A stretch of DNA of 64,000 nucleotides from Dysgonomonas sp. HDW5A (GCF_011299555.1 NZ_CP049857.1:3348001-3412000); one strand, 5' to 3'; positions 27,233 through 36,129 are shown, counted from the stretch's first letter. Notes: generated from the letters alone by a model not told the origin. Program-made: numbers and translations.

Positions 27233-28696
27233 ATGAAAGTAAATATCAATTGCTTTATTCCATTTCAAAGTGCAAATCAAGTAAAAGAAACAATTGCGAC
27301 TTTGAAAGCATCACATCTGGTAAATAAAATCTATTTACTGACTGATAATGATTGTAAAGAAAAAATTGACGGTTGTGAAGTCATTTCAATAGACTCTCTT
27401 AAATCGACCGAAACAATTAAAAAGATAGCAGCAAAAGCAGATGCCGAATATACGCTGATCTATACCAAATCGGCAGACCTCAGATTAGGATACTTTGCTT
27501 TGGATCGTATGATTCAGATAGCTGAAGATTCTAACGCAGGGCTTATTTATGCAGATCATTATCAGGTTGTAGGTGACGATAAAAAGAATTGTCCCGTAAT
27601 AGCATACCAAAAAGGAAGTTTAAGAGACGATTTCAACTTTGGATCTGTACTTATTTATAAATCGGATGATCTGAAAAAGGCTGCATCTCAAATGGATGTG
27701 ACCTATAAGTTTGCAGGTTTGTACGATCTTCGTTTAAAAGTGTCACAAGCTGCCGAACTGGTACATATCAACGAATATTTGTATACAGAAATTGAAAATG
27801 ATACGCGTAAAAGCGGTGAGAAAATCTTTGATTATGTAGATCCTAAAAACCGTGAAGTACAGGTAGAAATGGAAAAAGCTTGTACCGATCACCTACAGAA
27901 AATAGGTGCTTATCTTACTCCTCAGTTTAAAAAGATTGAATTTAATAAAGCTGATTTTGAGTTCGAAGCATCCGTTATTATTCCTGTGCGTAATCGTATA
28001 CGTACCATTTCGGATGCTGTAAAATCGGTATTGAGCCAGAAAACGAACTTCAAATTTAACTTAATTGTCGTAGATAACTATTCTACTGATGGAACAAGTG
28101 AAGCTATTGACAAATTTGCTTCCGATGAACGTTTGGTTCATGTTATACCCGAAAATAAAGAGCTGGGCATTGGTGGCTGTTGGAATGCAGGTGTACATCA
28201 TCCGAAGTGTGGAAAGTTTGCTGTCCAATTAGATAGTGACGATGTATATTCAGATGAAAATACGCTTCAAAAAATCGTTGATGCTTTCTACGAGCAAAAC
28301 TGTGCAATGGTGGTTGGTACATATATGTTGACCGATTTCGAAATGAAGATGATTCCTCCCGGTATTATCGATCATAAAGAATGGACTCCCGAAAATGGAC
28401 GTAACAATGCCCTTCGTATCAATGGCCTTGGTGCTCCAAGAGCTTTTTATACACCTGTATTGAGGGAAATTAAAGTACCCAATACAAGTTATGGTGAAGA
28501 TTATGCACTGGGATTGTATTTTTCGAGAGAGTACCAGATCGGACGTATTTATGATGTCCTGTATTTATGCCGTCGCTGGGATGATAACTCGGATGCATCG
28601 TTGGATATCGTGAAAATGAATGCACATAATACGTATAAAGACAGAATACGTACTTGGGAAGTACAGGCACGTATCAATTACAATAAAAAGAATTAA
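27233..28696 (+). CDS. Two-domain GT-A (family 2) glycosyltransferase-like protein
   Basis: 487-residue cytoplasmic protein made of two GT-A-like halves. The N-terminal half (residues 1-240) has the outline of a nucleotide-sugar fold (NINCFIPFQSANQVKETIAT, then RMIQIAEDSNAGLIYADHYQ) but lacks a clear DxD. The C-terminal half, from about residue 245, is a standard GT2 domain: EASVIIPVRNRIRTISDAVK, LIVVDNYSTDGTSEAI and the acidic metal motif QLDSDDVYSDE, then GEDYALGLYFSREYQIGRIY, with no membrane helices. It is unusual inside a degradative locus. With the HIT-like gene downstream it may build or remodel a sugar nucleotide product, but acceptor and donor are unknown. Confidence 0.8.
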   Translation: MKVNINCFIPFQSANQVKETIATLKASHLVNKIYLLTDNDCKEKIDGCEVISIDSLKSTETIKKIAAKADAEYTLIYTKSADLRLGYFALDRMIQIAEDSNAGLIYADHYQVVGDDKKNCPVIAYQKGSLRDDFNFGSVLIYKSDDLKKAASQMDVTYKFAGLYDLRLKVSQAAELVHINEYLYTEIENDTRKSGEKIFDYVDPKNREVQVEMEKACTDHLQKIGAYLTPQFKKIEFNKADFEFEASVIIPVRNRIRTISDAVKSVLSQKTNFKFNLIVVDNYSTDGTSEAIDKFASDERLVHVIPENKELGIGGCWNAGVHHPKCGKFAVQLDSDDVYSDENTLQKIVDAFYEQNCAMVVGTYMLTDFEMKMIPPGIIDHKEWTPENGRNNALRINGLGAPRAFYTPVLREIKVPNTSYGEDYALGLYFSREYQIGRIYDVLYLCRRWDDNSDASLDIVKMNAHNTYKDRIRTWEVQARINYNKKN

Positions 28697-28733
28697 GTTT
28701 TTAGCCGCTTTAACTTATCTACTTAATTTGACC

Positions 28734-28769
28734 AAACAGGAGCATAACAGAATGCTTTTGCTCCTGTTT
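28734..28769 (+). terminator. Hairpin between the glycosyltransferase and HIT-like genes
   Basis: AAACAGGAGCA (28734-28744) pairs with TGCTCCTGTTT (28759-28769) in an 11-bp stem with a 14-base loop, followed by ATTATTCTATT. The tail is U-rich but interrupted, so it may attenuate rather than fully terminate the polycistronic transcript. Confidence 0.6.
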
Positions 28770-28793
28770 ATTATTCTATTAAAGAAACATTGA

Positions 28794-29741
28794 ATGAAAA
28801 CACTTGTGACATCTGATAATGCTCAAAATCTACTTTCGGAACAATTGCGGGAGTGGGAGCAAGCCCGATTAAATTATGAGGCTTTGGCAAAGGTCGAATC
28901 GAAAGATTTTTCTTTTGGTAAGTTTATCATTAAAGTACAATTTAATCCTGCAAGAATTCAATCGTCGGCGGCAAAAGTCGATGCAAAATCTATCCAGGAA
29001 AGAAAATGTTTCTTGTGTCCGGCAAATCTACCGGAGGTACAGAAAGGTATACCGTTTGAGAATACTTATCAGATATTAGTCAATCCGTTTCCGATATTTC
29101 CACAGCACTTTACAATACCTACTTACCAGCATGTAGATCAGTTAATATTGAACAGGTATGGAGATATGTTGGATCTGGCAAAGGACTTGGATGAGTATAC
29201 CTTTTTTTATAATGGACCCAAATGCGGAGCTTCTGCTCCCGATCATGCGCACTTTCAAGCAGGAAACAAAGGATTTTTACCTATCGAAAAAGATATTAAA
29301 CACATCGATAAAGAACAGGTATTTGAAAGAGAAGGTCTAACAGTATATGCTTTCAGAAACTATTTAAGGAATGGACTGCTGATAGAGGCTGAGGATCAAA
29401 AACAGGCTGTTGATTTCTTCAAAACGCTGTATTCTTTATTAGAGATAAAAGAAGGTGAAAAAGAACCGATGATGAATATCATTTCGTGGTATCAGGACTC
29501 GAAATGGTTCAGTTGTATTTTTCCTCGTGAGAAACACCGTCCAAGCTGCTTCTTTGCAGAAGGCGATGAAAATATCTTGATCAGCCCTGCATCGGTCGAT
29601 TTAGGAGGAGTATTTATTACACCACTCGAAAAAGATTTCAAGAAAATTACTACCGAAGATATACAAACGATATTGAAAGAAGTGTGTATAAGTGATAGTG
29701 ATATGCTAGCATTGATCGGTAAAATAAAAAACTTACTTTAA
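28794..29741 (+). CDS. DUF4922 HIT-like nucleotidyltransferase/phosphorylase-like protein
   Basis: 315-residue cytoplasmic protein of the HIT-like superfamily. The active-site pattern His-x-His-x-Gln is seen as GPKCGASAPDHAHFQAG (His151, His153, Gln155), the layout of GDP-L-galactose phosphorylase and Ap4A phosphorylase, where the middle His forms a nucleotidyl intermediate. A CFLCPANLP element near residue 74 resembles the metal or nucleotide-binding start of these enzymes, and FPIFPQHFTIPTYQHVDQLI matches the NPFPxxxxHxxxP strand. This suggests transfer or phosphorolysis of a nucleotide on a sugar phosphate. The gene lies between a GT2-like gene and an AmpG-like gene. The substrate is not known and no gene symbol is justified. 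Confidence 0.8.
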   Translation: MKTLVTSDNAQNLLSEQLREWEQARLNYEALAKVESKDFSFGKFIIKVQFNPARIQSSAAKVDAKSIQERKCFLCPANLPEVQKGIPFENTYQILVNPFPIFPQHFTIPTYQHVDQLILNRYGDMLDLAKDLDEYTFFYNGPKCGASAPDHAHFQAGNKGFLPIEKDIKHIDKEQVFEREGLTVYAFRNYLRNGLLIEAEDQKQAVDFFKTLYSLLEIKEGEKEPMMNIISWYQDSKWFSCIFPREKHRPSCFFAEGDENILISPASVDLGGVFITPLEKDFKKITTEDIQTILKEVCISDSDMLALIGKIKNLL

Positions 29742-29770
29742 TAATAAAGGAATACCTTAAGAGATAAACT

Positions 29771-31645
29771 ATGCAAGAAAAGAAACAAAAATCGCCTTGG
29801 GCGTGGATTCCTACGCTTTATTTCGCCGAAGGTTTGCCCTATGTTGCCGTAATGACTATTGCTGTGATTATGTACAAACGTATGGGTATATCTAATACCG
29901 ATATTGCATTATATACCAGTTGGTTGTATCTGCCGTGGGTTATCAAACCCTTTTGGAGTCCGTTTGTCGATCTGTTGAAAACCAAACGTTGGTGGATTGT
30001 TATTATGCAGTTACTTATCGGAGCGGGGTTTGCCGGAATTGCTTTCACTATTCCTTTGCCTTTCTTCTTTCAGGCTACACTGGCTTTTTTCTGGCTTTTA
30101 GCATTTAGTTCGGCTACACACGATATTGCGGCAGATGGGTTTTATATGCTGGCACTTGATACCAATCAGCAGGCTATGTATGTGGGAATCAGGAGTACCT
30201 TCTACCGTGTAGCTACCATTATGGGACAAGGGGTTCTTATCATATTAGCCGGATTTTTGGAAAGTACATCAGGAAGTGAACCTGTTAAAATAAATATCGA
30301 TGTATCTCCACAATATACACAATCGACGATGTATATCCCTCAAGAAATTATTCCAGAGGTGCAAGAGGGTAAAATCACTTTTGTTGTAGATAAAGAGACC
30401 GTTAAAATGGGTACTCAAGGAGTTGATAAAGATAGCTTGAGTGCATTTCTAAAAAAAATAACTGCCGCTAATGAGGAGAACGGCTTTGTAATTAAAGAAA
30501 CAGAGGCTCATAAAGCTGAAGCAGAAAAAGATAAAGCAAGTTGGTGGACATCTCATGTTTCTCAACCGTTAGGTAATTGGATCAAGCATTCATTCGGAGA
30601 GAAAAGGGAGGTTGAAGAATCGACCTCAAAGCTCGCAGGTAATATAGCTGTGGTGGCTATAAGGCTTTCGAAGCAACCTGAATCGGGCAAAGAAATGGTG
30701 CTGAATACTACGATGAATAAAGGAGACAAGAGTGTATCACTGATATCGGGAGAGAGGTTATCTTTTAATGAGAAGAACTGGAATAAACCGGCATATGTGG
30801 TTTTTCAGGCAGATCCTAAGCTGACCGAAGTCACTACTGCCGAATATAAAGGTTTGTCGGGAAATATTCCTTTTGCCTGGTCTATCACATTCTTTGTATT
30901 GGCAGGTTTGTTTATATTCTTTAGTTTTTATCATCGGGTATTTTTGCCAAAACCGGCGTCTGATATTACGCATACTCATGTTACGGCTAGTTCTATATTT
31001 AAAGAATTTGGGCGAACTTTTGTTTCTTTCTTTAAGAAGCCACAGGCACTTGCGGCTATATTCTTTATGTTGACATACCGCTTTTCCGAAGCTCAGGCAC
31101 TTAAGCTGATAAATCCGTTTTTGCTCGATTCCCGAGAGATTGGAGGTTTAGGTCTTACAACGGGCGAAGTTGGTTTGGTATATGGAACAATCGGTATTAT
31201 CGGGCTTACTATCGGGGGGATTATCGGAGGTTTTGCAGCAGCACGGGGAGGTCTTAAAAGATGGCTTTGGCCTATGACTCTGAGTATGTTGCTTACCATA
31301 CTGACATTTGTTTACCTAAGTTTTTCTCAAACAGAAAGCCTGATTATTATCAATATTTGTGTATTTATAGAACAATTGGGTTACGGATTCGGCTTTACAG
31401 CCTATATGCTATATTTGATGTATTATGCTGATGGTGAGCAAAAAACAGCTCATTATGCTATCTGTACAGGATTTATGGCATTGGGTATGATGATTCCGGG
31501 AATGTTTGCCGGATGGTTACAGGAACTACTGGGATACAATCATTTCTTTGTATGGGTTATGATTTGCAGTATTATTCCGATTATAGCCGTTTCGTTATTG
31601 AAAATTGACCCTAATTATGGTAAAGCGAAAGAAGAAAAGAAATAG
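29771..31645 (+). CDS. AmpG-like MFS muropeptide permease with a large extracytoplasmic insertion
   Basis: 624-residue MFS transporter. The N-terminal half reads like AmpG (PWAWIPTLYFAEGLPYVAVM, LPWVIKPFWSPFVDLLKTKR, then ATHDIAADGFYMLAL), and the C-terminal half resumes with MLTYRFSEAQALKLINPFLL and QLGYGFGFTAYMLYLMYYAD. AmpG takes up GlcNAc-anhydroMurNAc peptides. Between roughly residues 168 and 363 there is a ~195-residue hydrophilic insertion that is not part of a normal MFS protein. It begins after the helix ending LAGFLEST and finishes before NIPFAWSITFFVLAGLFIFF. Its contents alternate short strands and charged helices. The insertion is probably outside the cytoplasm and could bind peptide or glycan. 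Confidence 0.85.
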   Translation: MQEKKQKSPWAWIPTLYFAEGLPYVAVMTIAVIMYKRMGISNTDIALYTSWLYLPWVIKPFWSPFVDLLKTKRWWIVIMQLLIGAGFAGIAFTIPLPFFFQATLAFFWLLAFSSATHDIAADGFYMLALDTNQQAMYVGIRSTFYRVATIMGQGVLIILAGFLESTSGSEPVKINIDVSPQYTQSTMYIPQEIIPEVQEGKITFVVDKETVKMGTQGVDKDSLSAFLKKITAANEENGFVIKETEAHKAEAEKDKASWWTSHVSQPLGNWIKHSFGEKREVEESTSKLAGNIAVVAIRLSKQPESGKEMVLNTTMNKGDKSVSLISGERLSFNEKNWNKPAYVVFQADPKLTEVTTAEYKGLSGNIPFAWSITFFVLAGLFIFFSFYHRVFLPKPASDITHTHVTASSIFKEFGRTFVSFFKKPQALAAIFFMLTYRFSEAQALKLINPFLLDSREIGGLGLTTGEVGLVYGTIGIIGLTIGGIIGGFAAARGGLKRWLWPMTLSMLLTILTFVYLSFSQTESLIIINICVFIEQLGYGFGFTAYMLYLMYYADGEQKTAHYAICTGFMALGMMIPGMFAGWLQELLGYNHFFVWVMICSIIPIIAVSLLKIDPNYGKAKEEKK

Positions 31646-31654
31646 TTTTTTTAG

Positions 31655-31725
31655 TGTAGGGGCTGGGCTCTGCCCTGCCCGTTAAATAAAAAATCATATG
31701 TGGGTGGAGTTAAACCCCATCCTTA
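31655..31725 (+). repeat. Dispersed palindromic repeat, copy D
   Basis: TGTAGGGGCTGGGCTCTGCC at 31655-31674 and GTGGGTGGAGTTAAACCCCA at 31700-31719 (then TCCTTA) form the two arms. The right arm matches copy C. It lies between the AmpG-like and second namZ genes. Confidence 0.65.
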
Positions 31726-31762
31726 GAGAATACGGAAATAAATATTTTAGATTACTTAGAAT

Positions 31763-32998
31763 ATGAAGAAAGGATTAACCATATTACTTATTCTCTGTGC
31801 TGTATTTGTAAATATTAATGCACAGAAGATAACGATAAAGACAGGAATAGAAGTTCTTAAAGAACAGAAATTCAAAATATTGGAAGGAAAGCGAGTGGGT
31901 TTAATTACCAACCCTACGGGAGTTGATAACAGTATGAAATCGACTATTGATATTTTGAACGAAGCTCCGAATGTAAACCTCGTAGCTCTGTTTGCACCCG
32001 AACATGGTGTGCGTGGAGATGCTCATGCCGGCGATCATGTAGATAATGTGACCGATCCGAAGACAGGTTTACCTGTTTATTCTTTGCATGGAAAAACCAG
32101 AGTGCCTACACCCGAAATGCTCGAGGGTATTGACGTTTTGGTATATGATATTCAGGACATAGGATGCCGTTCGTTTACTTATATCAGTACCATGGGATTG
32201 GCTATGCAGGCTGCTGCTGAGCAAGGAATCGAATTTGTGGTTCTGGACAGACCCAATCCTCTGGGAGGAATAAAAGTAGAAGGAGGCTTAGTTGAAGATG
32301 GCTTCATTTCGTTTGTCAGTCAATTTAAAATTCCTTACGTATACGGGCTCACTTGTGGAGAGCTTGCTTTGTTACTAAACGGAGAGAATATGTTGAAAAA
32401 ACAATGTAAACTTCAGGTGGTAAAAATGAAGTCATGGAAAAGAAAAATGAGGTATGAAGAAACCGGATTGCAATGGATTCCTTCATCTCCTCATATTCCA
32501 CAACCTATTTCGGCTATTTTTTATCCTGTGTCCGGTATCTTGGGCGAATTGAGTTATATGTCTATCGGTGTAGGATATACTATACCATTCCAGATGTTTG
32601 CTGCCGAATGGATAAAAGCCGAAGATTTGGCTGCTAATCTTAACAATTTGCATTTGCCCGGTCTTTATTTCAGACCGATGTATTTGAAACCGTTTTATTC
32701 GGTAGGACAAGGCAAGCAACTCGAAGGCGTACAAGTTCATATTATGGATTATGAGAAAGCCCGATTATCTGAGATTCAGTTCTATGTAATGCAGGAAGTT
32801 GCAAGCCTATATCCTGATAAAGCTGTATTTGAGAATGCAAACGATAAACGTTTCCGGATGTTCGATCAGGTAGCGGGAAGTGATTATGTGAGGTTGAACT
32901 TTGCCAAGCGTAACAAGTTTGCAGATATATCAGGTTTTTGGGATGATGCGGTAGCTCCTTTCAGGCAATTGTCGAAAAAATATTATTTGTATAAATAG
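31763..32998 (+). CDS. Second, divergent NamZ-like DUF1343 protein
   Basis: 411-residue secreted DUF1343 protein with signal peptide (VFVNINAQ). It keeps GKRVGLITNPTGVDNSMKST, LFAPEHGVRGDAHAGDHVDN, LVYDIQDIGCRSFTYISTMG, VLDRPNPLGGIKVEGG and YVYGLTCGELALLLNGENML. The catalytic Glu region PEHG is therefore intact. The GRGT loop of the first copy is replaced by GELSYMSIGVGYTIPFQ, so the substrate pocket differs and the specificity may too. It is followed after 14 bp by the murT-like gene. Two NamZ proteins in one salvage locus are also known from Tannerella forsythia. Confidence 0.88.
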   Translation: MKKGLTILLILCAVFVNINAQKITIKTGIEVLKEQKFKILEGKRVGLITNPTGVDNSMKSTIDILNEAPNVNLVALFAPEHGVRGDAHAGDHVDNVTDPKTGLPVYSLHGKTRVPTPEMLEGIDVLVYDIQDIGCRSFTYISTMGLAMQAAAEQGIEFVVLDRPNPLGGIKVEGGLVEDGFISFVSQFKIPYVYGLTCGELALLLNGENMLKKQCKLQVVKMKSWKRKMRYEETGLQWIPSSPHIPQPISAIFYPVSGILGELSYMSIGVGYTIPFQMFAAEWIKAEDLAANLNNLHLPGLYFRPMYLKPFYSVGQGKQLEGVQVHIMDYEKARLSEIQFYVMQEVASLYPDKAVFENANDKRFRMFDQVAGSDYVRLNFAKRNKFADISGFWDDAVAPFRQLSKKYYLYK

Positions 32999-33012
32999 TA
33001 ATAAAATAAAGT

Positions 33013-34182
33013 ATGACTCAGCAATCTAACCAAAGACTCTTAGCTCTGGATGTAATGAGAGGGATTACCATTGCCGGAATGATTATGGTAAATAATCCGG
33101 GCTCGTGGGGGAGTATTTATGCTCCTTTGGGGCATGCCTCATGGAACGGTCTTACGCCTACCGATCTGGTTTTTCCGTTCTTTATGTTCATTATGGGGAT
33201 ATCTACCTATATATCGCTTCGCAAATTCAATTTTGAATTTAGTAAACCTACTTTATTCAAGATTTTGAAAAGGACGGCAGTTATATTTCTTATCGGTTTG
33301 GGTTTAGGATGGTTCTCACTTTCGTTGAGAACCTTCAATAAACTATCGGTTGAAGAATTAGGCTTTATGGATCGCTTTATACAATCGGTCACTAATTTTG
33401 AAAATCTTCGGATTTTAGGCGTGATGCAACGGTTGGCTCTGACTTATGGTATTACTTCATTGATAGCCATTTTTGTAAAGCATAAGTATATCCCGTATAT
33501 TATTCTGATAACATTGGTAGGTTATTTCTTACTCTTGCTGTTTGGCAATGGATTTGAGTTCAGCGAAAATAATATAGTATCGGTAGTTGACCGAGCTATT
33601 TTAGGAGCAAATCATATGTATGTGGACAGTGGAGTTGTACTTGATCCCGAAGGATTATTGAGTACCATACCTGCCGTAGCTCATGTGTTGATAGGCTTTT
33701 ATTGTGGTAAGATACTTTTAGATACTAAAGATAATAATGAAAAGATACAGCAGCTTTTTATAATAGGTACAATCCTTATGTTTGCAGGTTTTCTGTTAAG
33801 CTACGGTTGTCCTATAAATAAAAAAATATGGTCACCCACCTATGTTTTGGCTACTTGTGGACTAGCTTCGTTGCTATTGGCTCTTCTGATCTGGATTATT
33901 GATATTAAGGGATATAAACGTTGGAGTGTCTTTTTTCAGTCATTCGGAGTCAATCCTCTTTTTATCTTTGTAGCCGCAGGAGTGTTTGCTATTCTGATGG
34001 GTAATATCTCATTTGCGTATGATGGAGCAGATATAACAATAAAAACGTTTATATATAAAATTTGCCTTCAACCATATTTGGGCGATTATTTTGGTTCGTT
34101 GATTTTTGCGTTACTCTTTGTTGGATTCAACTGGGTAATAGGTAATGTATTGTATAAAAAACAAATTTATATTAAGATATGA
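33013..34182 (+). CDS. murT: MurT/NagX-like DUF5009 membrane protein (MurNAc transporter or acetyltransferase-like)
   Basis: 389-residue inner-membrane protein with about ten helices. RLLALDVMRGITIAGMIMVN, the GWNGLTPTDLVFPFFMFIMG-like segment and the C-terminal VGFNWVIGNVLYKK place it in the COG4299/DUF5009 group related to heparan-alpha-glucosaminide N-acetyltransferase and NagX. In Tannerella forsythia a member named MurT, encoded before murK and murQ, was reported as a MurNAc transporter. The same order is present here, and the kinase gene overlaps it by 4 bases (ATGA). The symbol is given on that synteny. An acyltransferase role cannot be excluded from sequence. Confidence 0.75.
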   Translation: MTQQSNQRLLALDVMRGITIAGMIMVNNPGSWGSIYAPLGHASWNGLTPTDLVFPFFMFIMGISTYISLRKFNFEFSKPTLFKILKRTAVIFLIGLGLGWFSLSLRTFNKLSVEELGFMDRFIQSVTNFENLRILGVMQRLALTYGITSLIAIFVKHKYIPYIILITLVGYFLLLLFGNGFEFSENNIVSVVDRAILGANHMYVDSGVVLDPEGLLSTIPAVAHVLIGFYCGKILLDTKDNNEKIQQLFIIGTILMFAGFLLSYGCPINKKIWSPTYVLATCGLASLLLALLIWIIDIKGYKRWSVFFQSFGVNPLFIFVAAGVFAILMGNISFAYDGADITIKTFIYKICLQPYLGDYFGSLIFALLFVGFNWVIGNVLYKKQIYIKI

Positions 34183-35030
34183 TATTATTGGCAGATGGAG
34201 GGTCAACTAAAGTTGATTGGTGTTTAGTTGATAAAGGGCAGCTGGTAAAACAGGTTTTTACTAAAGGAGCAAATCCGTTTTTCAGATCGCGTGAAGATAT
34301 CAGTGAAGAAATAAAAACGGCACTGTTACCTCAACTTGTCGGTTATACCATTGATAAAGTGTATTTCTATGGAGCCGGATGTGCATTCCCTGAGAAAAAC
34401 GAGATAGTAAGAGCGGCAATAGCCGATCATATAAAAGCTTCGAGTATCGAAGTGGGTAGCGATTTGTTGGCGGCAGCTAAGGGTCTTTGTGGTAAAAATC
34501 AGGGAATTGCCTGTATTATCGGTACAGGGTCTAACTCTTGCTTTTATGACGGGCAAAAGATAACCCAAAATATTTCACCCTTAGGATATATACTCGGAGA
34601 TGAAGGTAGTGGTGCAGTTTTAGGACGTCTGTTTTTAGGGGCGTGTCTTAAGAATCAACTGACTGCCGGACTGAAAGAAAAATTTCTGGAGCAGTTCGAA
34701 CTTACTCCGGCCATTATCTTGGAGAAGGTTTATAAAGAACCGTTACCCAATCGTTTTCTGGCAAGTTTGTCTCCTTTTCTGAAAGAAAATATTCAAGATG
34801 AGTCCATATACGCTTTGGTATATAATGCCTTCAAGGATTTCTTTGTCAAGAATGTGATGCAATACGATTATAAGAATAACGAAGTACATCTTACAGGCTC
34901 GTTATCTTATCATTATCAGGATGTATTGCGTAAAGTAGGAGAGGACTTAGGTATAAAGATCGGAACTATTGTTCAGTTGCCTATGGAGGGTCTTATAAAA
35001 TATCATTCGGAACATTACGTTCAGGCGTAA
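34179..35030 (+). CDS. murK: BadF/BcrA-type amino-sugar kinase, probable MurNAc kinase
   Basis: 283-residue ASKHA-fold kinase. The phosphate-1 loop is LADGGSTKVDWCLVD at the N-terminus, a second glycine loop is CIIGTGSNSCFYDG, and GYILGDEGSGAVLGRLFLGA is the BadF/N-acetylglucosamine-kinase signature. Family members phosphorylate GlcNAc or MurNAc at O-6. Its position between murT-like and murQ genes points to MurNAc, giving MurNAc-6-phosphate for the etherase. The start overlaps the end of the preceding gene in ATGA, implying coupled translation. No signal or membrane segment is present. Confidence 0.88.
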   Translation: MILLADGGSTKVDWCLVDKGQLVKQVFTKGANPFFRSREDISEEIKTALLPQLVGYTIDKVYFYGAGCAFPEKNEIVRAAIADHIKASSIEVGSDLLAAAKGLCGKNQGIACIIGTGSNSCFYDGQKITQNISPLGYILGDEGSGAVLGRLFLGACLKNQLTAGLKEKFLEQFELTPAIILEKVYKEPLPNRFLASLSPFLKENIQDESIYALVYNAFKDFFVKNVMQYDYKNNEVHLTGSLSYHYQDVLRKVGEDLGIKIGTIVQLPMEGLIKYHSEHYVQA

Positions 35031-35120
35031 GAATGATAGAGGCTTATTTATCTATCTATTATACGATTAGATGAGTAGGTATGTATAAAAGGAAGAATAA
35101 AAAAGAATAGGTGTAACTTT

Positions 35121-35226
35121 TGTCACTTTTGTCACCTTTTTAGGGTTTACTTCTTGAATATTAGATTGTTAATAGGATTGCAAAAAGTGACAAAATAGGG
35201 GATAGTTGTCACCCTGAAAATGTCAC
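35121..35226 (+). promoter_or_regulatory. Cluster of five TGTCAC motifs in the murK-murQ spacer
   Basis: The 242-bp spacer contains TGTCAC at 35121, 35130, 35207 and 35221, and the inverted form GTGACA at 35187. Flanks are similar (TTTTGTCAC, TTTGTCACC, AGTTGTCACC, AATGTCACC). The last copy ends 46 bases before the murQ ATG. Repetition at this density looks like a regulator array or a short tandem-decayed repeat. No family of regulator is evident. Confidence 0.5.
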
Positions 35227-35272
35227 CTTTGTGTAAGTGAATGTAACTATTGTAACGAAAATAAGAACAGAT

Positions 35273-36091
35273 ATGACTTTTATCAAAATAACAGAACAAT
35301 CGTCACTGTATGACGATCTGGAAAAGAAATCGGTACACGAACTTCTTGTAGATATAAATAAAGAAGACCAGAAGGTAGCATTGGCAGTCGAAAAAGCGAT
35401 TCCTGCTATCGAGAAACTGGTTTCCGAGATTGTTCCGAGAATGGAGCAAGGCGGACGTATTTTCTATATGGGAGCAGGTACAAGCGGTCGTCTGGGTGTA
35501 TTGGATGCTTCGGAAATACCGCCGACTTTCGGGATGCCTAATACGCTGGTTATAGGACTTATTGCAGGAGGAGATACAGCACTTCGTAATCCTGTTGAGA
35601 AAGCCGAAGATAACATGGAGCGTGGTTGGGAAGAGTTGAAAGAACATAATATAACAGAAAAAGATACAGTGATTGGTATTGCTGCATCGGGCACAACACC
35701 TTATGTAATAGGGGCTTTGCGTGAAGCTCGTAAACATGGTATTTTGACTGCATCTATATCTAGTAATCCCGATTCTCCTATAGCTCAGGAAGCCGAAATA
35801 GCTATAGAAATGATTGTAGGACCTGAGTTTGTTACGGGTAGCTCTCGTATGAAATCGGGTACGGGACAAAAGATGATTCTCAATATGATTACCACTGCTA
35901 CTATGATTAAGTTGGGTAGGGTAAAAGGTAACCGTATGGTAAATATGCAATTATCGAACGATAAATTAGTAGACAGAGGTACACGTATGCTTATTGATGA
36001 ATTGGGCTTGGATTATGAAGAAGCCAATCGCCTTTTGTTATTACATGGTTCTGTAAAGAAAGCGACTGACGCTTACCGGTCAGAAAACTAA
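35273..36091 (+). CDS. murQ: N-acetylmuramic acid 6-phosphate etherase
   Basis: 272-residue SIS-domain enzyme that cleaves the lactyl ether of MurNAc-6-phosphate to give GlcNAc-6-phosphate and D-lactate. Clear family motifs are RIFYMGAGTSGRLGVLDASE, PPTFGMPNTLVIGLIAGGD, IGIAASGTTPYVIGAL and the catalytic-region sequence GPEFVTGSSRMKSGTGQKMI, followed by LNMITTATMIKLGRVKGNRM. The ATG at 35273 is chosen because MTFIKITEQSSLYDDL aligns with family N-termini. A GTG 12 codons upstream would put the start in the TGTCAC array. It completes the murT-murK-murQ order. The length is slightly below the ~300 residues of E. coli MurQ. Confidence 0.95.
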   Translation: MTFIKITEQSSLYDDLEKKSVHELLVDINKEDQKVALAVEKAIPAIEKLVSEIVPRMEQGGRIFYMGAGTSGRLGVLDASEIPPTFGMPNTLVIGLIAGGDTALRNPVEKAEDNMERGWEELKEHNITEKDTVIGIAASGTTPYVIGALREARKHGILTASISSNPDSPIAQEAEIAIEMIVGPEFVTGSSRMKSGTGQKMILNMITTATMIKLGRVKGNRMVNMQLSNDKLVDRGTRMLIDELGLDYEEANRLLLLHGSVKKATDAYRSEN

Positions 36092-36129
36092 ATTGTGTTT
36101 ATTAGCTGACTTCAAATAACTCTAATACT

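Noticed and set aside
34179-35030. GlcNAc kinase (NagK) rather than MurNAc kinase
   Set aside because: Sequence alone cannot separate them. The murT-like gene before it and murQ after it favour MurNAc, so MurK was used with reduced confidence.
35303-35950. 215-codon open frame on the minus strand
   Set aside because: It lies entirely antisense to murQ, and the translation is rich in His, Tyr and Ser without family features. murQ motifs on the plus strand are unmistakable.
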